From the NCBI GenBank assembly GCA_001275005.1, contig JWZX01003125.1, positions 1 to 50,060 of the forward strand: DNA of 50,060 nt, written 5' to 3'. Positions 43,342-50,060 of the stretch are shown in pieces. Position 1 is the first letter of the stretch. Each line of letters starts with the position of its first letter. Origin of the DNA: Chrysochromulina tobinii. Taxonomy: Eukaryota; Haptophyta; Prymnesiales; Chrysochromulinaceae. The notes beneath the pieces are model-generated. The model was not told where the DNA came from. It saw only the letters and a program-made list of their open reading frames with translations, and made no database searches. Both the position numbers and the translations under genes were made by a program.

Positions 43342-46300
43342 TCAGGAGATGACAATCTCGAAGAGCTGCGCGTCCTGAATCGACCACGCGCTCGCATCGA
43401 GCTCCGTGAGCCCCGCCCCCTTCTCCGCAGCGCCGTCGCGCCGAGGGCAACGCAGCAGCCGGCCGGTGTGCGCGCGGAAGGAAACGATGTCCCCATGCCG
43501 CAGCAGATGGGGCGGCTTATGGCGCGGCGCCGTCGTGGGCGGCGGCGCGCCCGGCCAGCTACCCGTCGACGGCGCCGTCGTGGGCACCAGTTCGATCCGA
43601 AACGCTTGCCATTCGGCAACCTCCGTCCACCGAGCCTGCACCGCGCTGCCCTCGACGTCCAAGCAGTAACCGTTGCCTCCGCGCAGGCTCACCGTCTCGC
43701 CTGAGAAGAGGGGACCGCCCGCCGTGGTGAGCACTTGCATGCAAGGCAGCTCATCCGTGGCAATCAACGTACCTGAGAAGAGGGGACCGCCCGCCTTCTT
43801 CTCGATGAGCACTGCGCCGTAGTGGCGGTGCGCGGGCGTGAAGTGAGCGGGTAACGGCGCAATCCCCACCTGATGAGGGGAGCAATCATGGGCAATGAGT
43901 GCGGTCATCAGAGGCCATCAAGTGGGCGGGTGACGGCGCATTCCCCACATGGTTGGCAAACAAAAGATAGACGGGAAGCTCAGTCGCGCGCTCGGAACAG
44001 CGCTCGGTGGCGGCGGTCGCCGGGCGGGCGTCTTCGTGCAAGGGCTTGGGACGGTCCGCCTCAAACGCAGCCCACGTGTCCGCTCCTCCAGCGCCGTCCT
44101 GGGCGCCGTCCTGAGCACCGTCCCGAGCGCCTTCCCGAGCACCACTCGCGGGCTTGGGGCTCTCTTCGAAAGATTCGGCGGCGGAGATCACGCCAGATTC
44201 GGCGGCGGAGATCACGCCAGATTCGGCGGCGGAGATCACGCCAGATTCGGCGGCGGAGATCACGCCAGATTCGGCGGCGGAGATCACGCCAGATTCGGCG
44301 GCGGAGATCACGCCAGATTCGGCGGCGGAGATCGGCGAGGCGAAGCCGAAGGCGAACGATTCCGAGGGCGAGCCTGATGAGTGGCGTCATCAGAGGCGAT
44401 CAATGGCGCGTCATCAGAGGCAATCAGTGGCGCGTCATCAGAGGCCATCCACGGCAGCTGCAGGTGGCGGCGCACCCAGTGGTGAAGCGAAGGTCGCCGC
44501 GAGAGTCGCATTCACGATCGTCCCTTGCTTGAACGCGGCGCTACCTTTCCTGACGGAGGTCCCAAGGGTGCTCCCGAGGGCAGGGCCGATGGCAGCCGCA
44601 CTCTCAGCCTCGCTCAGCGCGCGTAGCATCACCTGTGCAACGAGTGGCGTCATCAGAGGTCATCAAAGGCCATCAGAGGTCATCAGAGGCCATCCGAGAC
44701 ACATTAGGAGCTGAGTGCCCAAGTGCCATCGGTGGCCATCAGAGGCGATCAGAGGCGATCAGAGGCGATCAGAGGCGATCAGAGGCGATCAAGAGGCGAT
44801 CAAGAGGCGATCAGAGGTCATAAGTGCCAATTGCACCTACGTGCCCGAATGGAGCGTGGGACGTCATCAGCAGTCATCATTATTCAACAGCAATCATCAG
44901 CCGTCATCAGCCGTCATCAGCCGTCATCAGCCGTCATCATGACGCACCTTAGTGCCCGAATGGAGCGTGGGACGAACGCGTGGCGCTCCTGCCAACGCCT
45001 GCAGAGACTCGGGGCAGTGGTCCGTGCCGGCCTCGAGCGCCGACAGCCTGATCCGAAACAGAGGAGCGCTGATGAGGGAGGCAATCAAGGACCATCAGAG
45101 GCCATCCGAGGCAATCAGACCTGATCCGAAAATAGGAGCGCTGATGAGGCGAGATGAAGTACGGCTCACAGACCGTCTTGAGCGCCGTCCACGAGTCATG
45201 ACCACCCACGCCCATATGGAGAGCATCGAGGTGGACGTAGATCGAGGGCTCACGCCACTCGCGGAGTCGGTCGGTCGGCGGCGGCTGAGGGCGCGGCGGC
45301 GGCGGCGGCGGCACTGGCGCGCCGTGCTGGCGCGAGATCGTGAGCTCGTCCAGCGAGATGTTGTGTACCGTCATCAAGCTGGGCGGCAGCTCGGGCTGGC
45401 GGAGCGCCGTGCTGGGCAGTACCATGTCGGGCCACAGCACCGTGTTGGGCGGTGCCATGTCGGGGCGCAGCTCGCGCTCGTGTTTCGCCTCGGTGAGCGC
45501 CCCGACCGAGTAGGCGGACACGCTCACCTGGAGAGGGGGCGTGAGTGGCCCCGTGGCCAGCAGCAGCCCGCCGCCGCCGCCCCTGCCCTCGCCGCCGCCC
45601 TCGCCCTCGCCCTCCTCCTCACCGGGCGCCGTATTGGGCGCGCGCACCGCCAGCCAGCGCACGCCGCCCCGCCCGCCGTTCTCACTGGGCACCACGTAGG
45701 CAGTGTGCATGCCCTCGAGGGGTAGCGTGTGCACGCCGAGCCACGCCGAGGCCATCCGATCGGGGTAATTCTCGTGAGGGCCCAGCCCATACCTAATGAG
45801 GGAGGCACTCAGATGCAATCATACATGCGATTCCGATCGGGGTCATTCTCGTGAGGGCCCAGCCCATACCTAATGAGGGAGGCACTCAGATGCAATCATA
45901 CATGCAATTCCGATCGGGGTCATTCTCGTGGGGGCCCAGCCCGTACCATGTGACGAGTGTCGAAGTGCCGCCGTCGATGCCGCCGCCGGTGCCGCCGCCG
46001 GTGCCACTGCCGGTGCCAGTGCTGGTGCTGGTGCCAGTGCTGATGCCGGTGGCTCCGGTCGGTCGAGGAAGTTCGAGGATGACTCCAACGCGAGGTATGC
46101 TCGCAGGGCTCTCAGACGAAGGGTCGCCATTCGCCGCCGGCAGGCGCACCTGCAGCCGTCATCAGCCGTCATCAGTCGTCATCAGTCGTCATCAGCCGTC
46201 ATCAGCCGTCATCAGCCGTCATCAGCCGTCATCAGCCGTCATCAGCCGTCATCAGCCGTCATCAGTGACCATCGGCGCACCTGCAGCTGCAGATGACAGC

Positions 46301-49300
46301 AGACCTCGATGCTCGCGTCCCCCGCGATGAGATACACGAACGTCGCCGTACCAAGGCGCTGCCCCTTGTCGCCGAGCAGCCCCCAGTCGACGAGGACCGA
46401 CACGAGGGAGCGGCACGGCTGCCACGCACGCAGCCCCTCGAGGGTGCGGCTCATGTTGTGAAGCCCCGCCGCTCGCCATTGGTCGGCGTAACGGCCGAGT
46501 TCGTCATTGTCCGTTGGCGCGCGCCAGAGCGACGGGATCGGCCCCACCTGATGAAGGACGCAATCAGAGGTCATCAGTGGTTATCAGTGGTCCTCAGTGG
46601 TCCCAAAACGGTCATCAGAGGTCATCAGAGGTCATCAGCGGTCATCAGTGGTCATCAGAGGTCATCAGAGGTCCCAAAGCGAAGGGATCGGCCCCACCTT
46701 GGCCTTGAGCCTGCCGTCCACCACGTAGTTACGAAGCACGCCGTCTGCATCCACAGAGACGTCGAAGTGCTCTCCCGAGACGCTCCATCCGCCATGGCCG
46801 TCTGCAGCGAGCGTGAGCGGCGCCAGCGCATCGAGCTCGAGAAAGGGCGACGCGCCACTCTTCGTCAGCGCACCAGCACCGCCGCCGCCGCCGCTGCCCG
46901 CGAGGACGCACGGCGCACAGGGCGGCGGCGTGACCTCCCATGTGAAACGACCGACGGTTTCACCTCGGGCGGCCCACGCGTGCTCATCGCGCCAGATCGT
47001 GACGAGATCGATGGCCAGGGTGCCGCCAATCGGCGCCGCAAACGCCGCCGAGAGCGCCGCATGCCATGGAAGCGACGTCGCCGCAATCGACCACGTGGCA
47101 CCGGGCGGCAGGGCAGGGGTGCTCGCAAAGGCACCGTCGGCCATCGGGAGCCCGTCGCGGCGCAGCTGCCAGCGGAGCGCCGTGGTGAGCACTTGCATGC
47201 AAGGCAGGTCATCGGTGGCAATCAGCGCAGCTGCCAGCGAAGCGCCGTGGTGAGCACTTGCATGCAAGGCAGGTCCTCGGCGGCAATCAACGTACCTGCC
47301 AGCGGAGCGCGTACAGTTCGTCGAAGCGCCCGAAATCGAGCATCGAGCGCAGCGTGAGCAGCCGGCCTGTGGGCGCGAGGGTGGCGTACAATGGCTGCTG
47401 CAGATGGCGCACCTGATGGGGGAGGCAATCATGGCCCGTGGGCGCGAGGGTGGCGTACAATGGCTGCTGCAGATGGCGCACCTGATGAGGGAGGCAATCA
47501 TGGACCCTCAGAGGTCATCAGCAGCGTGAGGATGGCGCTACAGGGGCTGCTGCAGACGGCGCACCTCCTCTAGCGCAGGGTGTGGCGTCCGGTCGGGGAA
47601 CGTGAGGCCATTGATGCAGAACTGGCGATCGTGCTGGTAGGAATGGGGCCCGAAGTCGCCGCCGTACGCCCAGCGCATCGTGCCATCGGAGAGCCGTTGG
47701 AGCAGCCCCTGGTCGCACCTGATGAGGGAGGCAATCATGGATCATCCATGGCCATGAGCAGCAGCAGCAGAGAAGCCGATGGAGCAGGCCCTAATCGCAC
47801 CAGCCCCAGATGACCCCTGATGAAGGAGGCCATCATGTATCATCAGTGGTCATCAGTGGGCGCACCAGTCCCAGATGAAGCCGCCTTGCACGTGCGCATG
47901 CTCCCGGAAGAGCGCCCAATAGTCCGCAAGCCCGCCGTTCGAATTGCCCATGGCATGCGAGTACTCGCACAGGAGCAGCGGCCGGTCGTCATTCCCCACA
48001 GCGTCGACCAAATGGGCGCAGTGCTCGGGGCGCGCGTACATGGGCGAGATCACCTGGGAGATACATGGGAGATACATGGGAGATACATGAGCGATACATG
48101 GGCGAGATCACCTGGGAGTCACTCAGCGGCACTCAGCGGCACTCAGCGTCACTCAGCGGGGTTCAGAAGAGAGACTAGGGCGACCAGAGGGGCCTTAGAA
48201 GAGAGATTAGGGCCATCCGAGGGCATCGGAGGGCGATGCCGAGGCGATCCGAGGGCATCAGAGGGCGATGCCGAGGCCATCCGAGGGCCATCACCTCGGA
48301 GGCGCCGTTGTGGCAGTTGCCCAGCCCTTCGTAGTGAGAGGGACGCGTCGGGTCGCGCGCGTTGATCCACTGCCGCATGAGCAGATGGGTGGGTCCAACG
48401 CCACTCTCATTCCCCAGAGACCACATGAAGATGCATGCGTGGTTCTTCTGCGACTCGACCATACGTGTGACGCGAGCTAGCAGGGCACGCCGCCACTCGG
48501 GCGACGCGTTCAGATGGAGCTTGTTCGAGGGGGCGGGCAGGGAGACGAGGCCGTGCGTCTCGATGTTGGCCTCGTCCATGACGTACAGACCCACCTCATC
48601 ACAGATCTCGTACCTGATGAGGGGCGCAATCAAAGGTATTGAGGGACGCAAACAAAGGTAATGAGGGACGCAATCAAAGCTGGGCGCGCGGCCGCACCTG
48701 ATGAGGGACGCAATCAAAGCTGATGAGGGACGCAATCAAAGCTGATGATGAGGGGTGCACTCAGGGGACGCACTCAGAGGGCGCAGCTCAGGGGCACTCC
48801 GAGCCAGATCGCGAGCTCGTCGCAGATCGCGAGCTCGACGCAGATCGCGAGCTCGTCGCGGAGGTCGCGTACCAGCGCGTCGCGTTTGGATAGTGCGAGC
48901 AGCGCCTCGCGTGATGAGGGAGGCAATCGAGGGTGGCAATCACGTACCAGCGCGTCGCGTTTGGATAGTGCGAGCAGCGCGTCGCGTTGAAGTTGTACTT
49001 CTTCATCATCAGCGCGTCCGTCCACATGGACGCATCGCTCACGTACCTGATGAGGGGGGCACTCAGGTGCAATCATGCATGCAATCAGATGCCATTCGAG
49101 GCACTCTGTATAGCACGACCCCGCTCACGCACTTGCCCGTGTGCTCATCGTGCTCGTGCCGGTTGACGCCCTTGAAGATGACCGGCACGCCGTTGATCAG
49201 CAACTTCTTGCCTTGCACGCAGCATGTGCGCGCACCCAGCCGCTGCCATTCCCACTCGAGCACCCCACCAGGCTCCTCGCCCGCGTACCTGTGATGAGGG

Positions 49301-50060
49301 AGGCAATCCGAGGCACTCAGAAGCACTCAGAAGCACTCCGAGGCACTCAGAAGCCCTCAGAAGCAATCCGAGGCACTTCCACACGAACATCCCCACAGGC
49401 CCTCGCGCGCGCGCACCGCTCAACCGCGGCCATCAGCGGCCATCAGCGGCCATCAGCGGTCATCAGTGGCCATCAGTGGCCATCAGCGGCCATCAGTGGC
49501 CATCCGCGGCCATCAGTGGTCATCAGTGGTCATCAGAGGTCATCAGTGGTCATCGGTGGTCATCAGTGCGCGCGCACCGCTCATCCGCGGCCAGCATCGC
49601 GCCCGTGACGACGCCATCGGGCGCCTCGGCTGCGGCGTCGCTCACGTCAAGCAGAGCGAGGCTGAGAGTGTACCTGATGAGGGAGACCATCAGGCGTCAT
49701 CAGGCGTCATCCAGGCGTCATCCAGGCGTCATCAGAGGTCATCAGAGGTCATCAGAGGTCATCAGAGGTCATCAGAGGTCATCAGAGGTCATCAGAGGCC
49801 TTCCGAGGCGATCCGAGGGGTCATAAGGGCCATCCGAGGCGATCCATCCGTCCACAGAGGCCATCCGACGTACAGGTAGGGCGACTCGGCCGACCAGAGC
49901 TGCGGACTTTCGAGCGCCGTCTCGATTTCCAGGGGCAGCACATCCGCGCGTGCCGCCGTCGTCTCCTCCTGGCCCACCCATACGCGCGGCGCGCGGGCCC
50001 AGTTTGGAAAGAGGCCGCCGCCGCCGCCGCCGCCCCCGCCGCCGCTGCCGCCACCGACGC
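43342..50060 (-). CDS. GH2 beta-galactosidase (LacZ-like) with 17 introns and a C-terminal fascin-like domain; 5' end off window
   Basis: Hydrolyses terminal beta-galactosides. Exons, 5' to 3': 50060-49874, 49673-49578, 49418-49377, 49288-49133, 49046-48948, 48613-48295, 48053-47866, 47718-47565, 47412-47296, 47165-46698, 46547-46281, 46149-45947, 45792-45121, 45047-44948, 44632-44476, 44373-43949, 43869-43773, 43700-43342. All joins keep frame (~1368 codons). GH2 markers in order: [51 protein letters not shown], acid/base Glu in SLGNESGVG, nucleophile Glu in [47 protein letters not shown]. The N-terminal sugar-binding domain lies beyond the window. After the GH2 end ([11 protein letters not shown]) come a linker, (GVISAAES)n repeats and a fascin/beta-trefoil-like module ([19 protein letters not shown]). 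Exons 2-3 and 14-16 are the least certain. Confidence 0.87.
43701..43772 (-). other. Beta-galactosidase intron 17, same ~50-nt element as intron 9
   Basis: 72 nt, phase 1. It starts GTACGTTGATTGCCACGGAT, includes TTGCATGCAAGTGCTCACCA, then a ~22-nt copy of the exon 17 end (GGTCCCCTCTTCTCAG). The acceptor is that duplicate. Confidence 0.87.
43870..43948 (-). other. Beta-galactosidase intron 16
   Basis: 79 nt, phase 0. It opens with a copy of ~29 nt of exon 17 (GTGGGGAATGCGCCGTCACC against GTGGGGATTGCGCCGTTACC). The end is GATTGCTCCCCTCATCAG. Confidence 0.85.
44171..44333 (-). repeat. 24-nt coding minisatellite (GVISAAES)
   Basis: Seven units (six full, one partial), plus-strand AGATTCGGCGGCGGAGATCA..., start points every 24 nt from 44171. 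On the sense strand each encodes GVISAAES, in frame with exon 16. The copies are almost identical, so the expansion is recent. Confidence 0.8.
44374..44475 (-). other. Beta-galactosidase intron 15
   Basis: 102 nt, phase 1. Donor GTGCGC, acceptor CCACTCATCAG, with TGATTGCC/TGATGACGC words inside. The donor was chosen because it alone keeps the downstream frame ([12 protein letters not shown]). Confidence 0.55.
44633..44947 (-). other. Beta-galactosidase intron 14
   Basis: 315 nt, phase 0. Donor GTGCGT, acceptor GTTGCACAG. It contains a copy of the exon 14 end (CCCACGCTCCATTCGGGCAC), an array of TGATGACGGC units and another of GATCGCCTCT units. Internal exons cannot be excluded. Confidence 0.55.
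45048..45120 (-). other. Beta-galactosidase intron 13
   Basis: 73 nt, phase 2. Donor GTCTGATTGCC. The last ~29 nt of exon 13, including CCTCATCAGCGCTCC, are duplicated at the intron's 3' end, supplying the acceptor GGATCAG. Confidence 0.75.
45793..45946 (-). other. Beta-galactosidase intron 12, two 77-nt tandem copies of acceptor plus exon start
   Basis: 154 nt, phase 2. It is exactly two 77-nt units. Each is a copy of the first ~40 nt of exon 13 (reading [11 protein letters not shown]) followed by ATGATTGCATCTGAGTGCC and TCCCTCATTAG. Both intronic copies reach an in-frame stop if retained. Confidence 0.88.
46150..46280 (-). other. Beta-galactosidase intron 11
   Basis: 131 nt, phase 0. CTGCAGGTGCGCC spans both the donor and the acceptor sites. 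The interior is almost entirely TGATGACGGC/TGATGACGAC 10-nt units (about eleven), ending GGCTGCAG rather than the usual CTCATCAG. Confidence 0.85.
46548..46697 (-). other. Beta-galactosidase intron 10
   Basis: 150 nt, phase 0. It opens with a 24-nt copy of the exon 11 start (GTGGGGCCGATCCC, two mismatches over 24). TGATGACCTC/TGATGACCGC units follow, then GATTGCGTCCTTCATCAG. Confidence 0.87.
47166..47295 (-). other. Beta-galactosidase intron 9, two copies of a ~50-nt element
   Basis: 130 nt, phase 0. GTACGTTGATTGCC starts the element, which includes CTGCCTTGCATGCAAGTGCT and ends CACCACG. The exon end GCGCTCCGCTGGCAG recurs after each element copy (one copy with C to T), so the acceptor is a duplicate of the upstream exon end. 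Only the last acceptor keeps the frame open. Confidence 0.85.
47413..47564 (-). other. Beta-galactosidase intron 8, with two extra copies of the exon 9 start
   Basis: 152 nt, phase 0. It opens with a degenerate copy of ~40 nt of exon 9 (GTGCGCCGTCTGCAGCAGCC, then an in-frame TAG). A second, nearly exact copy sits at 47481-47438, each followed by GATTGCCTCCC.CATCAG. The second copy has its own acceptor 69 nt upstream of the main one, in frame. Confidence 0.85.
47719..47865 (-). other. Beta-galactosidase intron 7, holding a relic of the exon 7-8 coding junction
   Basis: 147 nt, phase 2. It begins GTGCGCCCA and exon 8 begins GTGCGACCA. 47774-47814 (minus) matches the spliced exon 7-exon 8 junction over 41 nt with 35 identities, including CTGGTGCGA across the present splice point. 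The end is GATTGCCTCCCTCATCAG. Confidence 0.85.
48054..48294 (-). other. Beta-galactosidase intron 6
   Basis: 241 nt, phase 0. It begins GTGATGGCC and the next exon begins GTGATCTCG. The acceptor region CTCCCAG plus the first ~22 nt of exon 7 is also present 58 nt upstream (second acceptor at 48112). That site would shift the frame. Confidence 0.8.
48614..48947 (-). other. Beta-galactosidase intron 5, holding a relic of the exon 5-6 coding junction
   Basis: 334 nt, phase 2. Donor GTACGT, acceptor GATTGCGCCCCTCATCAG. The 33 nt at 48873-48905 repeat the last 33 nt of exon 5 (48948-48980) exactly. They continue into sequence reading [10 protein letters not shown] two bases out of frame, resembling exon 6 ([10 protein letters not shown]). 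A GACGAGCTCGCGATCTG unit then repeats. Confidence 0.8.
49047..49132 (-). other. Beta-galactosidase intron 4
   Basis: 86 nt, phase 2. It begins GTGCGTGAGCG, while the next exon begins GTACGTGAGCG (10 of 11 the same). The acceptor is CCCCCCTCATCAG, preceded by GATTGCACCTGAGTGCC. Confidence 0.82.
49289..49376 (-). other. Beta-galactosidase intron 3
   Basis: 88 nt, phase 2. Donor GTGCCT, acceptor GATTGCCTCCCTCATCACAG. The interior repeats TGCCTCGGA/TGCTTCTGAG units. The preceding exon 3 is only 42 nt and less certain. Confidence 0.65.
49419..49577 (-). other. Beta-galactosidase intron 2 with 26-nt flanking duplication
   Basis: 159 nt, phase 2. The array is CTGATGRCCN 10-nt units. Plus-strand 49407-49432 and 49568-49593 are the same 26-nt sequence (one mismatch), containing GAGCGGTGCGCGCGC on the sense strand. 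The donor GT comes from the upstream copy and the acceptor AG from the downstream copy. Confidence 0.65.
49431..49800. repeat. 10-nt minisatellite arrays inside introns 1 and 2
   Basis: Plus-strand units are CATCAGCGGC/CATCAGTGGC at 49431-49570 and ATCAGAGGTC at ~49729-49800 (sense TGATGRCCNC). Related arrays are at 46150-46268, 46557-46677, 44741-44820 and 44885-44940. The unit always contains sense CTGAT or a close variant. Confidence 0.85.
49674..49873 (-). other. Beta-galactosidase intron 1
   Basis: 200 nt, phase 2. Donor GTACGT, acceptor CTCCCTCATCAG. The next exon also begins GTAC, so GTAC is duplicated across the intron. The interior is TGATGACCTC repeats (about seven perfect) followed by TGATGACGCC variants. 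Confidence 0.82.

Noticed and set aside
44154-44714. Plus-strand frame reading DSAAEITP repeats
   Set aside because: A 24-nt repeat is open in several frames. The minus-strand reading (GVISAAES) is in frame with the flanking exon sequence.
43920-49830. Repeat arrays as a CRISPR locus
   Set aside because: Units are 10-11 nt without spacers, sit between exons of one gene, and no cas-like gene is present.
43886-49980. Treating each short minus-strand frame at 43-50 kb as a separate gene or calling the locus a pseudogene
   Set aside because: The frames are consecutive parts of one GH2 protein, every stop lies in predicted intron sequence, and 17 GT-AG joins restore a single frame.

Overview
The window is eukaryotic nuclear DNA from a GC-rich, gene-dense alga or alga-like protist. 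The evidence is GT-AG introns, a HORMA meiotic protein, EF-hand, RING/PA, PH and SEL1 proteins, DEAD-box helicases, and a 3-oxoacyl-ACP reductase with an N-terminus like a secondary-plastid targeting leader. Several proteins (an RGWC family, an ADP-ribosyltransferase-like protein, a YdcF-like protein) have a style I associate with haptophytes or other secondary-plastid algae. That placement is inference. No bacterial operon, rRNA, CRISPR array or complete transposon was seen.

Layout. 0-10.5 kb: a split gene of an uncharacterised family, a small SRPBCC-like protein, a Ded1/DDX3-type helicase, a secreted SEL1-repeat protein with a broken frame, and a PC-esterase/TBL-like protein. 10.5-12.2 kb is non-coding, with telomere-like C/A-rich repeats, a direct repeat and a long hairpin. 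12.2-24.3 kb: a DDX42/PRP5-like helicase with one intron; a divergent pair of plastid FabG and a YdcF/DUF218 membrane protein; a DNPH1-like/thymidylate-kinase fusion; a HORMA protein divergent from a four-EF-hand protein. 24.6-37.2 kb: a type II membrane glycosyltransferase carrying a PH domain, a PA-RING E3, a methyltransferase-like protein, a GH5 glycosidase divergent from a Q/Y/G-rich protein, and a 1350-residue coiled-coil/ADP-ribosyltransferase-like protein. 37.6-43.0 kb: a Skp1/F-box/LRR single-chain protein and a zinc-ribbon protein.

43.3-50.06 kb (minus strand) holds the most striking object: a bacterial-type GH2 beta-galactosidase gene (LacZ-like, with a C-terminal fascin-like domain) cut by 17 introns whose 18 exons all join in frame. 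Most other genes here are intronless for up to 4 kb. About eleven of the 17 introns end in relatives of GATTGCCTCCCTCATCAG. Many begin with a copy, degenerate or short, of the start of the next exon, and several carry arrays of a 10-nt unit containing CTGAT. Two contain degenerate copies of the uninterrupted coding junction they now split. Two share the same ~50-nt element, each flanked by its own exon-end duplication. I read this as a gene caught in recent, repeated intron gain by tandem duplication and/or an introner-like element. Exon joins were deduced by reading frame, splice dinucleotides and family similarity, without transcript data.
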